A stretch of 64,000 bases of DNA from Clostridium minihomine (GTDB lineage Bacteria; Bacillota; Clostridia; Oscillospirales; Acutalibacteraceae), in assembly GCF_900240385.1 (NCBI RefSeq), contig NZ_OEQH01000001.1:496001-560000 (forward strand), in the 5' to 3' direction. Positions 37,770-48,238 of this stretch are shown piece after piece. The position numbers and the translations under genes are program-made. The first letter of the stretch is position 1. The number at the start of each line of letters is the position of its first letter. The notes below the pieces were generated by a model, which worked only from the letters and a program-made list of their open reading frames with translations, was not told the origin of the DNA and made no database searches.

Positions 37770-40700
37770 GTAAACTTAGCAGCATTCAGAAGGTAGTAAT
37801 CATCGGTTCCGGCCCCATTGTAATTGGACAAGCCGCTGAATTTGACTATGCAGGAACTCAGGCTTGCCGCGCTTTGCGGGAAGAAGGGGTAGAGGTGATT
37901 CTGGTTAACTCGAACCCGGCTACCATCATGACCGACGGCGAAATTGCCGATAAGGTCTACATTGAGCCTTTGACCATTGATACCTTGAAGAAAGTTATTT
38001 TAAAAGAAAATCCGGACAGTGTTCTTCCTACTTTGGGTGGGCAGAATGCGCTGAATCTGGCGGTAGAGCTGGAAGAATCCGGATTCCTGAAAGAAAATAA
38101 TGTCCGTATGATTGGCACCAACGCCGATACCATCCGCATGGCAGAGGACCGGGAACTGTTTAAAGAGGCCATGGCTCGCATCCAGCAGCCCTGCGCGGAA
38201 AGCGAGATTGCCGAAACGGTAGAGGACAGCGTGCTGATTGCGAAACGCATCGGTTACCCGGTGGTTATCCGCCCCGCCTATACACTGGGCGGAAGCGGCG
38301 GCGGTATTGCTTATACCGAAGAGCAGCTTCGTGCCATCTCTTCTTTGGGTCTGCACCGCAGCCGTGTGAATCAGGTCTTGATTGAGCGCTGCATTTCCGG
38401 CTGGAAAGAAATCGAGTACGAGGTTATCCGGGACAAAAACGGCAACTGCATCACTGTCTGCAACATGGAAAACTTTGACCCGGTTGGCGTGCATACCGGC
38501 GATTCCATCGTGGTGGCCCCTTGCCAGACCTTGGGGGATAAGGAAATCCAGATGCTGCGTTCCGCTTCCATCGCCATTATTAACGAACTGAAGGTAGAAG
38601 GCGGCTGCAACGTGCAGTTTGCACTGAATCCCGAAAGTTTTGAATACTGCGTTATTGAAGTGAACCCCCGCGTCAGCCGTTCTTCGGCATTGGCCTCAAA
38701 AGCCACGGGCTATCCCATTGCAAAGGTTGCATCCAAAATCGCTTTAGGGTATACTTTGGATGAAATTGAAAATGCAATCACAAAGAAAACCTATGCCTGC
38801 TTTGAGCCCACTTTGGACTATTGTGTAGTGAAGATTCCCAAATGGCCCTTTGATAAATTTGTTCATGCCCGCCGCAGCTTGGGAACCCAGATGAAAGCCA
38901 CTGGCGAAGTGATGGGCATCGCCCCAACTTTCGAAGCTGCTCTCATGAAGGCGATTCGCTGCCTGGAGCAGAACATGTATGACCTGACCGATGCAGAGCT
39001 GGACGGCATTTCGGATTTGGATGTGTCTGAACGGATTCACGCAGTAGATGACCGCCGTTTGTTTGCGGTAGCAGAAGCATTGCGCCGTGGTTTTGCCATC
39101 GAGAAAATTCACAGTGTCACCAAAATTGACCGCTGGTTCCTGCAAAAACTAAAATCTATCATTGCGGTGGAAAAACGACTGGCGAACGAGCCGATGTCCA
39201 AAGAGCTTTTGTGGAAGGCCAAGTCCTTCGGTTTCTTGGATGAAACGGTGGCGAAGTTCTCCGGCATCAGTGCGGAAGAAATTCGTGCACTGGAACAGAA
39301 GTGGGATATCTGCCCCGTTTACAAAATGGTAGATACCTGTGCTGCGGAATTTGAGGCGGAAACCCCCTATTACTACTCCACCTATGGAGCAGAGAATGAG
39401 TCCAGACCTCAATCCGACCGCAAAAAAATCATGGTTATCGGTTCCGGACCCATCCGGATTGGACAGGGCATCGAGTTTGACTTCTGCTCGGTTCACAGCG
39501 TGTGGGCACTGCGTAAGCTGGGCTATGAAACCATTATCGTCAACAACAACCCGGAAACGGTCAGTACAGACTTTGACATTGCGGATAAGCTGTACTTTGA
39601 ACCCTTGACTCCGGAAGATGTAAAGCATATTGTGGAACTGGAAAAGCCCGATGGCGCTGTGGTGCAGTTTGGCGGACAGACTGCCATCAAGCTGGCGGGT
39701 GCCATTGAAAAAATGGGTGTTCCGCTTCTTGGCACCAGCTTTGACAGCATTGACGCGGCAGAGGATAGGGAGCGCTTTGACGCGATTCTTGCGCAGTGCG
39801 GAATTCCCCATGCTGCGGGCCGCATGGTGTTCACCTGCGACGAAGCACTGAAAGCCGCAAGTGAGCTGGGGTATCCGGTGCTGGTTCGCCCCTCCTATGT
39901 TCTGGGCGGACAGGGTATGAATATCGCTTACAGCGACGAGGACATCCGCGAGCAGATTGGCATCATCAATACCATTGCCCAGGAGCATCCCATTCTGGTG
40001 GACAAATACCTGATGGGTGTGGAGGTAGAGGTAGACGCTGTCTGCGACGGCGTGGATACCATGATTCCCGGCATCATGCAGCATGTGGAGCGTGCTGGCG
40101 TTCATTCCGGTGACAGTATCTCGGTGTATCCTGCACAGGGACTGTCTCAAAAGATTGAAGACACCATTGTGGATTATACCCGAAAGCTTGCTTTGGCGCT
40201 AAAGGTAAAGGGGCTTCTGAATATTCAGTTTATCGTCAAAGATGATGAAGTATATATTATCGAAGCCAACCCCCGTTCTTCCAGAACGGTGCCTTATATC
40301 AGCAAAATTACCGATATCCCGATTGTTCACTTGGCGGTGCGCACTTTCTTTGGCGAGACTCTGCCGGAGATGGGATACGAATATGGCCTGCATCCCGCAA
40401 AGGCTTTGATTGCCATAAAGATGCCCGTCTTTTCGTTTGAAAAGCTTTATGGCGCAGATGTCAACCTGGGGCCGGAGATGAAATCCACCGGCGAGGTTCT
40501 GGGAATCGCCAGAACCTTTGAAGAAGCCATGATCAAAGCCTTCCAGGGTGCGGGTATGCACCTTTTGACCAACGGCAATGTGATTATTACCGTAAAGGAT
40601 CAGGATAAGGAAGAGGTCGTTCCGCTGGCCAAAGGTCTGCATGAATTGGGGTGGACCATCTATTCCACCGAGGGAACTTCTCGCTATCTGGAAGAAAAGG

Positions 40701-40984
40701 GCATCCCCAATGTCCGCCTAAATAAGGTGGGAGGGGAAACGCCGGATATTCTGGATGTCATCCTGTCCGGCACCATTGATTTGGTCATCAACACACCCTC
40801 AAAGGGCGTGGAGCACCGTCGTGATGGATTCCTGATTCGCCGCAATACGGTAGAAGCGGGAATTCCCTGCCTGACTTCGCTGGATACCGCCAACGCATTC
40901 CTGCGCTGCGTACAGCATGTTGAAAACACCAATCTCTCCGTTGTAGATATAACGAAGGTTTCTACCTTTTTGGTATTCCTGTAA
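37766..40984 (+). CDS. carB: Carbamoyl-phosphate synthase large subunit
   Basis: Synthetase subunit forming carbamoyl phosphate from bicarbonate, ammonia and two ATP. 1072 aa, full length, with two homologous ATP-grasp halves (first starting VVIIGSGPIVIGQAAEFDY, second KIMVIGSGPIRIGQGIEFDF at about residue 553) and a C-terminal MGS-like allosteric domain from about residue 940. The start overlaps the carA stop. Presence of a single carAB pair suggests shared use by the arginine and pyrimidine pathways. Confidence 0.98.
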   Translation: MSKLSSIQKVVIIGSGPIVIGQAAEFDYAGTQACRALREEGVEVILVNSNPATIMTDGEIADKVYIEPLTIDTLKKVILKENPDSVLPTLGGQNALNLAVELEESGFLKENNVRMIGTNADTIRMAEDRELFKEAMARIQQPCAESEIAETVEDSVLIAKRIGYPVVIRPAYTLGGSGGGIAYTEEQLRAISSLGLHRSRVNQVLIERCISGWKEIEYEVIRDKNGNCITVCNMENFDPVGVHTGDSIVVAPCQTLGDKEIQMLRSASIAIINELKVEGGCNVQFALNPESFEYCVIEVNPRVSRSSALASKATGYPIAKVASKIALGYTLDEIENAITKKTYACFEPTLDYCVVKIPKWPFDKFVHARRSLGTQMKATGEVMGIAPTFEAALMKAIRCLEQNMYDLTDAELDGISDLDVSERIHAVDDRRLFAVAEALRRGFAIEKIHSVTKIDRWFLQKLKSIIAVEKRLANEPMSKELLWKAKSFGFLDETVAKFSGISAEEIRALEQKWDICPVYKMVDTCAAEFEAETPYYYSTYGAENESRPQSDRKKIMVIGSGPIRIGQGIEFDFCSVHSVWALRKLGYETIIVNNNPETVSTDFDIADKLYFEPLTPEDVKHIVELEKPDGAVVQFGGQTAIKLAGAIEKMGVPLLGTSFDSIDAAEDRERFDAILAQCGIPHAAGRMVFTCDEALKAASELGYPVLVRPSYVLGGQGMNIAYSDEDIREQIGIINTIAQEHPILVDKYLMGVEVEVDAVCDGVDTMIPGIMQHVERAGVHSGDSISVYPAQGLSQKIEDTIVDYTRKLALALKVKGLLNIQFIVKDDEVYIIEANPRSSRTVPYISKITDIPIVHLAVRTFFGETLPEMGYEYGLHPAKALIAIKMPVFSFEKLYGADVNLGPEMKSTGEVLGIARTFEEAMIKAFQGAGMHLLTNGNVIITVKDQDKEEVVPLAKGLHELGWTIYSTEGTSRYLEEKGIPNVRLNKVGGETPDILDVILSGTIDLVINTPSKGVEHRRDGFLIRRNTVEAGIPCLTSLDTANAFLRCVQHVENTNLSVVDITKVSTFLVFL

Positions 40985-41204
40985 GAATATAGCCTGAGGG
41001 CTTATCTAGAAAAAGTTGCTGCTTTGTGCCCGGCTAAATTGGCACTGCCCGCAAATATTCGGTTTTCCCAGAAATGGGTATGACCCCCTTTGCGGGCTTG
41101 CCGCTTTTGCCCGGCGGCCTAACCGTAAGAATACTCTGGTCTGCGGTGCGTATTTTATTTGGAAAGTGCCGCTTAATGTGATTAAAATACAGGGGGAAAG
41201 AATC

Positions 41205-41909
41205 ATGCAAAAAGGAAATTTACTGTACGAGGGAAAAGCGAAAAAGGTTTATGCTACGGACGAGCCCGGTTACTGCATTGTGTCTTACAAAGACGATGCC
41301 ACTGCTTTTAATGGCCTGAAAAAAGGAACCATTGTAGGCAAGGGTGTAGTAAATAACCGCATGTCCAATTTTATGTTCCAAAAGCTGGAAGAGGCCGGGG
41401 TTCCCACTCACTTTGTGGAGGAGCTCAGCGAACGCGAAACACTGGTGAAAAAGGTGGAAATTGTGCCGCTGGAAGTGATTGTCCGCAACAAAGCGGCTGG
41501 CAGCCTGGCAAAGCGCCTGGGCCTGGAGGAAGGCACCCCCATGCGGATTCCCGTACTGGAATTCTGCTATAAGAACGATGAATTGGGCGATCCCATGGTA
41601 AACGAGTATCATATTTTAGCGGCAGAGTTTGCCACAAAAGAAGAAGTGGATACCATCAGCGCCATGGCTTTGAAAGTAAATGAAATCATGTGTGAATTTT
41701 TCCGTGCTGTCAATATTGAGCTGATTGACTTCAAACTGGAATTTGGCCGCTTTGAGGGCAAGATTCTTCTGGCCGATGAGATATCGCCCGATACCTGCCG
41801 TTTTTGGGACATCCACACCCACGAAAAGTTGGATAAAGATCGTTTCCGCCGAGATATGGGCGGTGTAGAGGAAGCATATGCCGAAGTGATGAAACGGATT
41901 GGCCTGTAA
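41205..41909 (+). CDS. purC: Phosphoribosylaminoimidazole-succinocarboxamide synthase
   Basis: Condenses CAIR with aspartate in purine synthesis. 234 aa, SAICAR synthetase fold. Seen: [13 protein letters not shown] at the start, [17 protein letters not shown], the [17 protein letters not shown] signature and [23 protein letters not shown]. The start is ATG 41205, with a GGGGAAAG ribosome binding site; the upstream in-frame extension lacks similarity. It is followed at 35 bp by purF. Confidence 0.97.
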   Translation: MQKGNLLYEGKAKKVYATDEPGYCIVSYKDDATAFNGLKKGTIVGKGVVNNRMSNFMFQKLEEAGVPTHFVEELSERETLVKKVEIVPLEVIVRNKAAGSLAKRLGLEEGTPMRIPVLEFCYKNDELGDPMVNEYHILAAEFATKEEVDTISAMALKVNEIMCEFFRAVNIELIDFKLEFGRFEGKILLADEISPDTCRFWDIHTHEKLDKDRFRRDMGGVEEAYAEVMKRIGL

Positions 41910-41944
41910 GGAATATAGCTTACTTTATTTAGGATGGTGAGGAT

Positions 41945-43405
41945 TTGAATTTGGTGACGGATTTTGAAGAAAACTCCTGGAAACCCCATGAAGAATGTGG
42001 GGTGTTTGGGATTTACAGTAAGAACGCAGGCGAGATTCCGCCTGCGTATGCCTGTTATAATGGCCTTTTGGCTTTGCAGCACCGGGGTCAGGAAAGCTGC
42101 GGCATCGCAGTTAATGACAAGGGTGTGATTTCCTATTCCAAAAACATGGGGTTGGTGTCCGAGGTGTTCAGCGATTCAGTACTGAATCGGCTGCAAGGCC
42201 ACATTGCCCTTTCTCATGTACGCTATTCCACCTCTGGCGACAGTGTTCGCGAAAACGCCCAGCCTTTGGTTATGCGCTATATTAAAGGCACTTTGGCCAT
42301 TGCCCACAACGGCAACCTGACCAACGCGTATGAGCTGCGCAAAGAACTGGAGAAAAACGGCTGCATTTTTCAGACCACCATCGATTCCGAGGTAATCGCC
42401 TATATGATCGCCCGGGAGCGGATTGGAGCGGCCTCTATTGAAGAAGCGGTGCACCGAGCCATGCAAAAAGTTGAGGGTTCTTTCTCCCTTTTGGTCATGA
42501 GCCCCCAAAAGCTGATTGCGGTGCGTGATCCCAACGGATTCCGTCCTTTGTGTATGGGGAAAATCGGAGAAGACATCGTCTTTGCTTCTGAAAGCTGTGC
42601 GCTGGACGCAGTGGGCGCAGAATTTGTCCGGGATGTTGAGCCGGGCGAACTGGTGGCTGCAGGCCCCAGCGGACTGAAATATCTGCAAAGCCCTGCCAAA
42701 GCAAAACGGGCTTTGTGTGTGTTTGAATACATTTATTTTGCCAGAACCGACAGCAAAATTGACGGCCTTGGCGTTTATGAAACCCGAAAAGAGGCCGGCC
42801 GCCTGCTGGCGCGGCAAAGTCCGGTGGAAGCGGATGTGGTCATCGGTGTGCCGGAATCAGGCATCGATGCCGCCATCGGCTACAGTGAGGAATCGGGGAT
42901 TCCGTACCAAAAGGGAATCGTAAAAAATTCCTATATTGGCAGAACCTTTATCAAGCCCACCCAGTCAGAGCGGGAACGCAGCGTGCGGATTAAGCTGAAC
43001 GCGCTGGAGAGTGAAGTGCGGGGCAAACGGGTGGTTCTTCTGGATGACTCTATTGTGCGCGGCACCACCAGCGGGCGCATTGTATCCATGCTGAAAGAGG
43101 CCGGAGCCAAAGAGGTTCACCTGCGAATCAGCTCACCGCCTTTTTTGTGGCCCTGTTACTATGGCACAGATATTCCCACCAAGGAAGAACTGATTGCCTG
43201 TCAGCATACTACAGAGGAAATCGCAGAAATGAATTTTGCGGATTCCCTTGCCTTTTTGTCGCTGGAGCATTTGCCCAGCATGTTAAAAAATCGATGCACC
43301 GGTTATTGCGACGCGTGTTTTTCCGGTGAGTATCCCACTGAAATCCCGGATTATATGCGGGACAATAAGCCTAATGATTACTGTACGCCGATTCAGCGGC
43401 TGTAA
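41945..43405 (+). CDS. purF: Amidophosphoribosyltransferase
   Basis: First committed step of purine synthesis: PRPP + glutamine to phosphoribosylamine. 486 aa with a short 17-residue propeptide; cleavage would expose the N-terminal nucleophile in CGVFGIY (Cys18). Iron-sulfur type, as in Bacillus, shown by the late cysteines in CTGYCDACF. The PRPP loop VVLLDDSIVRGTTS is intact. The start is TTG 41945, after GGTGAGGA. Confidence 0.97.
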   Translation: MNLVTDFEENSWKPHEECGVFGIYSKNAGEIPPAYACYNGLLALQHRGQESCGIAVNDKGVISYSKNMGLVSEVFSDSVLNRLQGHIALSHVRYSTSGDSVRENAQPLVMRYIKGTLAIAHNGNLTNAYELRKELEKNGCIFQTTIDSEVIAYMIARERIGAASIEEAVHRAMQKVEGSFSLLVMSPQKLIAVRDPNGFRPLCMGKIGEDIVFASESCALDAVGAEFVRDVEPGELVAAGPSGLKYLQSPAKAKRALCVFEYIYFARTDSKIDGLGVYETRKEAGRLLARQSPVEADVVIGVPESGIDAAIGYSEESGIPYQKGIVKNSYIGRTFIKPTQSERERSVRIKLNALESEVRGKRVVLLDDSIVRGTTSGRIVSMLKEAGAKEVHLRISSPPFLWPCYYGTDIPTKEELIACQHTTEEIAEMNFADSLAFLSLEHLPSMLKNRCTGYCDACFSGEYPTEIPDYMRDNKPNDYCTPIQRL

Positions 43406-43428
43406 AATACCGGTTGGAGGTTGCAGCA

Positions 43429-44859
43429 TTGAAAAATACCTATGAATCCCCTTTGTCGGCACGCTATGCAAGTGCCGAAATGAAATTTTTGTTTTCTCCC
43501 GATAAAAAATTCCGTACCTGGCGCCGCCTGTGGATCGCCTTAGCGGAATCCGAAAAAGAGTTGGGGCTGCCTGTGACGCAGGAGCAAATTGACGAGATGC
43601 GTCAGTTTGCCGATGATATCAACTATGACGTGGCCCAGGCTCAGGAAAAAATTGTGCGCCATGACGTGATGGCTCATGTACATGCCTTTGGGGTACAATG
43701 TCCCAAGGCACACCCCATCATCCATTTGGGCGCTACTTCTTGCTATGTTGGAGATAATACCGATATTATCGTTATGACAGAAGCGCTGCGTCTGCTGCGG
43801 GACAAGCTGGTAGGTGTTATTCGCGTGCTTTCTGATTTCGCCATGCGCTACCGGGAATTGCCCGCTTTGGCCTTTACCCATTATCAGCCGGCTCAGCCCA
43901 CCACCGTGGGCAAGCGCGCCACCTTGTGGATTCAGGAATTGCTGATGGACTTAGAGGACGTGGAATACCAGCTGGGTAAAGCAAAGCTTTTGGGTTCTAA
44001 GGGAACCACCGGAACCCAGGCCAGCTTTTTAGAACTGTTTGACGGTGATTTTGAAAAGGTGAAAGAGCTTGACCGCAAAATTGCGGAAAAAATGGGCTAT
44101 GAAGCTTGTTTTGCCGTGTCTGGTCAAACCTATTCCCGCAAGCTGGACAGCCAGATGCTGTCCCTACTTAGCGGCATTGCGCAAAGCGCCGCCAAATTTT
44201 CCAATGACATCCGTTTGCTGCAGCATATGAAAGAGATTGAAGAGCCCTTTGAAAAGGGGCAAATCGGTTCCTCTGCCATGGCCTATAAGCGCAACCCCAT
44301 GCGCAGTGAACGCATTGCATCTTTGGCCCGCTATGTGATTGTGGACAGCCTGAACCCGGCCATTACCGCCGCCACCCAGTGGTTTGAGCGTACTCTGGAC
44401 GATTCTGCCAATAAGCGCATCAGCATTCCCGAAGCATTTTTGGCGGTGGACGGTATTTTGGATTTGTACAGCAACGTGGCAGACGGCCTTGTGGTTTACC
44501 CTAGGGTAATCGAGCAGCATCTGCGCCGGGAGCTTCCTTTCATGGCAACGGAAAACATTATGATGGATGCCGTGAAGCGGGGGGCAGATCGCCAGCAGCT
44601 GCATGAGAGAATCCGTGTTCATTCCATGGAAGCGGCTCGGGTTATCAAAGAACAGGGCGAAGAAAACGATCTGCTGGACAGAATCGCGGCAGATGAAATT
44701 TTTGGAGTGACCAAAGAGGAATTGTCCACGCTGGTGGATCCTTCTCAGTACACGGGCTGCGCCGCAATGCAGACGCAGGAATTTATCAGCGCAGTGGTAA
44801 ATCCAATTTTGAAAGAATATGATTCTATAGAAATAAAAAAAGCGGAAATCAATTTGTAA
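43429..44859 (+). CDS. purB: Adenylosuccinate lyase
   Basis: Removes fumarate from SAICAR and from adenylosuccinate (two purine steps). 476 aa, the longer form seen in many clostridia. The signature loop GSSAMAYKRNPMRSERI contains the catalytic serine, and GATSCYVGDNTD and TGTQASF are further family motifs. I take TTG 43429 as the start because TTGGAGG lies 8 nt before it; TTG 43414 sits inside that ribosome binding site. Confidence 0.96.
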   Translation: MKNTYESPLSARYASAEMKFLFSPDKKFRTWRRLWIALAESEKELGLPVTQEQIDEMRQFADDINYDVAQAQEKIVRHDVMAHVHAFGVQCPKAHPIIHLGATSCYVGDNTDIIVMTEALRLLRDKLVGVIRVLSDFAMRYRELPALAFTHYQPAQPTTVGKRATLWIQELLMDLEDVEYQLGKAKLLGSKGTTGTQASFLELFDGDFEKVKELDRKIAEKMGYEACFAVSGQTYSRKLDSQMLSLLSGIAQSAAKFSNDIRLLQHMKEIEEPFEKGQIGSSAMAYKRNPMRSERIASLARYVIVDSLNPAITAATQWFERTLDDSANKRISIPEAFLAVDGILDLYSNVADGLVVYPRVIEQHLRRELPFMATENIMMDAVKRGADRQQLHERIRVHSMEAARVIKEQGEENDLLDRIAADEIFGVTKEELSTLVDPSQYTGCAAMQTQEFISAVVNPILKEYDSIEIKKAEINL

Positions 44860-44867
44860 ACAAAACG

Positions 44868-44925
44868 TAAAAATCGGGAAAGGTAAAAGAAAATCGTAGG
44901 CTTTTTACCGATTTTGTGGTATGAT
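44868..44925 (+). terminator. Possible weak terminator between purB and purA
   Basis: GGTAAAAG and CTTTTTACC form an imperfect stem followed by GATTTTG, enclosed by AAAATCGG/CCGATTTT. A -10-like TATGATAAT follows at about 44922. It may be a terminator or a control hairpin before purA. Confidence 0.35.
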
Positions 44926-45013
44926 AATACAGGTTGAGCCAATGCCCAAATGCAAGCCGTGGGCAGAGAAATTAGATGGCTGGTGCGGCACCGGCGGAGA
45001 GTGAGCAGTTCTA

Positions 45014-46291
45014 ATGGTAAAAGCAATAGTAGGCGCCAATTGGGGCGATGAAGGAAAAGGCAAAATCACCGATGTTATGGCAGCGCAGTCCGATATCGTT
45101 ATTCGATACCAGGGTGGAAGCAATGCGGGACACACCATTATCAACCAATATGGTAAATTTGCATTGCATCAGCTTCCCTCCGGTGTGTTTTACGACCACA
45201 TCACCAACATTATTGGCAACGGTGTGGCACTGAGCGTTGAAAAACTGATCAAAGAGCTGGATGCCCTGGTAGAACGTGGGGTTCCTGCACCGAAACTGAT
45301 GGTTTCCGACCGGGTTCAGATCGTGATGCCTTACCATGTTGAAATGGATGCTCTGGAGGAAGCTCGTTTGTCCTCCAAATCCTTTGGTTCTACAAAATCC
45401 GGCATTGCGCCGTTTTACTCGGATAAATTTGCAAAAATCGGGTTTCAGGTCAGTGAACTGTATGATGATGAAGAACAGCTGAAGGCAAAGATTCAACAGG
45501 TTTTAGAAGTGAAAAATGTCCTTTATGAGAACCTGTACAAACAGCCGGCTTTGACTGTAGATTCCGTCTATGAAAAACTGATGGAGTATCGCCAGATGAT
45601 CGATCCCTATGTGGCAGATACCTTTACATTCTTGCATCAGGCCGTAAAAGAAGGCAAGAATATTTTGTTGGAAGGCCAGCTGGGCGCTCTCAAGGATCCG
45701 GATTTCGGCATCTATCCCATGGTTACGTCTTCTTCCACTTTGGCAGGTTACGGCGCCGTAGGCGCGGGACTTCCGCCTTATGAGATCAAAGAAATCATTG
45801 CGGTTGTCAAAGCGTATTCCAGTGCTGTGGGTGCGGGCGAGTTTGTCAGCGAGATTTTCGGTGAAGAAGCGGATGAGCTTCGGCGCCGCGGCGGCGATGG
45901 CGGCGAGTATGGCGTGGTTACGGGCCGCCCCCGCAGAATGGGCTGGCTGGACTTGGTCGCTTCCCGTTATGGATGCCAGGCACAGGGTGCTACCAACGTA
46001 GCACTGACCGTTATAGACGTTTTGGGTTACCTCAAAGAGATTCCGGTTTGTGTGGCTTATGAACTGGACGGCAAGCAGATTGATTATTTCCCGCCCGCTT
46101 CTCAGCTGCGCCGCTGCAAGCCCGTGCTCAAAACCATGCCGGGCTGGGGCTGCGATTTGCGCGGAATTACCCGCTATGAGGATCTGCCGGAAAATGCCCG
46201 CCGCTATATTGAATTTGCGGAAGAGCAAATCGGTGTGCCGATTAAAATCGTGTCAAATGGTCCTTCTCGTGACGATATTATCTATCGGTAA
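45014..46291 (+). CDS. purA: Adenylosuccinate synthetase
   Basis: GTP-dependent ligation of IMP and aspartate, first step to AMP. 425 aa. The P-loop GANWGDEGKGK is at residues 7-17, followed by the IMP-binding QGGSNAGHTI segment; FGSTKSGIAPFYSDK and TGRPRRMGWLD are further motifs. With purB it completes AMP formation. The ribosome binding site (GGAGAGTGAG) is somewhat distant from the ATG. Confidence 0.97.
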   Translation: MVKAIVGANWGDEGKGKITDVMAAQSDIVIRYQGGSNAGHTIINQYGKFALHQLPSGVFYDHITNIIGNGVALSVEKLIKELDALVERGVPAPKLMVSDRVQIVMPYHVEMDALEEARLSSKSFGSTKSGIAPFYSDKFAKIGFQVSELYDDEEQLKAKIQQVLEVKNVLYENLYKQPALTVDSVYEKLMEYRQMIDPYVADTFTFLHQAVKEGKNILLEGQLGALKDPDFGIYPMVTSSSTLAGYGAVGAGLPPYEIKEIIAVVKAYSSAVGAGEFVSEIFGEEADELRRRGGDGGEYGVVTGRPRRMGWLDLVASRYGCQAQGATNVALTVIDVLGYLKEIPVCVAYELDGKQIDYFPPASQLRRCKPVLKTMPGWGCDLRGITRYEDLPENARRYIEFAEEQIGVPIKIVSNGPSRDDIIYR

Positions 46292-46317
46292 TATTGGAAA
46301 CGGACAGTTTTGAAAGC

Positions 46318-46361
46318 AAAAGCGTCAACTGCAAAAATTAGTTGGCGCTTCTTCCTATTTT
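46318..46361 (+). terminator. Hairpin between purA and glmS
   Basis: AAGCGTCAACT pairs with AGTTGGCGCTT (one G-T pair) across a 9-nt loop, then a pyrimidine/T-rich tail. Probable purA terminator; it does not contain the glmS ribozyme core. Confidence 0.65.
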
Positions 46362-46402
46362 TAATTCCTTTATTACATCAGGGAAAGAAAGGTGGCAATC
46401 TT

Positions 46403-48229
46403 ATGTGTGGAATCGTTGGTTACATCGGCGGTGACCAAGCAGCGCCTATATTACTAAGTGGATTGGAAAAGCTGGAATACCGCGGATATGATTCCGCAGG
46501 AATGGCGGTCTATACGGGGGATTCCTTGCAGATCGCAAAGAGCAAGGGGCGTCTGCAGGTGCTTCACGATTTGGTGGATGGCGGCAAAAAGCTGCCGGGT
46601 TCTGTCGGCATCGGCCATACCCGCTGGGCAACTCATGGCAAACCTTCGGATATCAATTCCCATCCTCAGGTCAGTAAATCCGGCAAATTTGCAGTGGTTC
46701 ACAATGGAATCATTGAAAACTATCAGGAAATTAAGCAAAAGCTAATTCAGAAAGACGTAAATTTCGTATCCGAAACCGATACGGAAGTGGTGGCTCAGCT
46801 GTTGGAATATTATTATAAGGGCGATATTCTGGATGCCTTTATTAAGGTGATTTCCCGGTTGCAGGGTTCTTATGCATTGGGAATTCTGTGTGTGGATGAT
46901 CCGGAAAAGCTTTATGCGGTGCGTAAAGACAGCCCGTTGGTGGTGGGTTTGGGCGAACATGAAAATTATGTGGCTTCGGATATTCCCTCCATTTTGAACT
47001 TTACCCGGGATTTTTATCGGCTGAAAGACAATGAAGTGGTAGAGCTGACTCGTCAGGGCGTTAAAATCTTCAATATGGAGAAAGAACCCATTGAAAAAGA
47101 GCTGGTTCATGTGGACTGGGATCTTTCCGTTGCGGAAAAAGGCGGCTATGAGCACTTCATGTTTAAAGAAATCATGGAGCAGCCGAAAGCACTTCGGGAC
47201 ACGATTTCGCCCCGCATCAAAGATGGCCGAATTGTGCTGGATGACGTGACCTTAACGGCAGAACAGCTGAAACAGTTCAACCGAATCAGTATTGTCGCCT
47301 GCGGTTCCGCCTATCATGTGGGCGTTGTGGCAAAATATGTGATTGAAAAATTGACCCGCATCCCGGTAGAAGTGGATGTGGCATCGGAATTCCGTTACCG
47401 CCAGCCCATTCTGGACAGCAATTCTTTGGTGATTGTCATCAGTCAGTCCGGCGAAACAGCGGATACGCTGGCCGCTCTTCGGGAATCTAAGCGTTTGGGT
47501 GCAAGGGTGCTTTCTATCGTCAACGTGGTTGGCAGCTCTATTGCCAATGACTCAGATGATGTTTTGTATACTTGGGCCGGCCCCGAAATTGCCGTGGCAA
47601 CCACAAAGGCATACAGCACACAGCTGGCAGTTGTGTATCTATTGGCGATTTATATGGCGGATTTGCTGGGCAAACTATCTGCTGAGGAATACGATGAGTA
47701 TGTTCGTGAATTGCAGGCCTTGCCGGATAAGGTGGAGCAGGCTTTGCAGAACAAAGAAGATATTCAGTATTTTGCTTCAAAACATTTCAGTGCCAAAGAT
47801 ATTTTCTTTATCGGCAGAAATCTGGACTATGCGATTTCTATGGAAGGTTCACTGAAACTAAAAGAAATTTCTTATATCCATTCCGAGGCATATGCCGCCG
47901 GCGAACTGAAGCACGGCACCATCTCGTTGATGGAAGAAGGCACTTTGGTGGTGGCCATTGCCACTCATCAGCAGTTGTTGGAAAAAATGATGAGCAACGT
48001 GATTGAAGTCAGAAGCCGTGGCGCTTTGGTGCTTGGCCTGACCACAGAAGATAACGGACAAATTGAAAAGGATGTAGATTTCCTGTTCACCGTTCCGTCT
48101 GCCTGTGAAATCATGCGGCCGTCTTTGGCGGTGATTCCGCTGCAGCTGTTCTCGTATTATATGGCGTCCATGAAGGGCTGCGATATTGATAAACCGCGCA
48201 ATCTTGCAAAATCTGTAACTGTGGAATAG
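46403..48229 (+). CDS. glmS: Glutamine--fructose-6-phosphate aminotransferase (isomerizing)
   Basis: Makes glucosamine 6-phosphate for peptidoglycan precursors. 608 aa. The mature N-terminus must start at Cys2 (MCGIVGYIGG), the class II glutaminase nucleophile; this fixes the start at ATG 46403, preceded by AAGGTGG. The C-terminal half has two SIS domains (VACGSAYHVG and QSGETADTLAAL; GELKHGTISL) and ends with the conserved NLAKSVTVE. Glutamine use links it to the glnA-guaA block. Confidence 0.98.
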   Translation: MCGIVGYIGGDQAAPILLSGLEKLEYRGYDSAGMAVYTGDSLQIAKSKGRLQVLHDLVDGGKKLPGSVGIGHTRWATHGKPSDINSHPQVSKSGKFAVVHNGIIENYQEIKQKLIQKDVNFVSETDTEVVAQLLEYYYKGDILDAFIKVISRLQGSYALGILCVDDPEKLYAVRKDSPLVVGLGEHENYVASDIPSILNFTRDFYRLKDNEVVELTRQGVKIFNMEKEPIEKELVHVDWDLSVAEKGGYEHFMFKEIMEQPKALRDTISPRIKDGRIVLDDVTLTAEQLKQFNRISIVACGSAYHVGVVAKYVIEKLTRIPVEVDVASEFRYRQPILDSNSLVIVISQSGETADTLAALRESKRLGARVLSIVNVVGSSIANDSDDVLYTWAGPEIAVATTKAYSTQLAVVYLLAIYMADLLGKLSAEEYDEYVRELQALPDKVEQALQNKEDIQYFASKHFSAKDIFFIGRNLDYAISMEGSLKLKEISYIHSEAYAAGELKHGTISLMEEGTLVVAIATHQQLLEKMMSNVIEVRSRGALVLGLTTEDNGQIEKDVDFLFTVPSACEIMRPSLAVIPLQLFSYYMASMKGCDIDKPRNLAKSVTVE

Positions 48230-48238
48230 GGGAGTTTT

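Noticed and set aside
46292-46402. glmS ribozyme/riboswitch
   Set aside because: The 111-bp gap is shorter than the ribozyme, and the AGCGCC core is absent. The hairpin present looks like a terminator.
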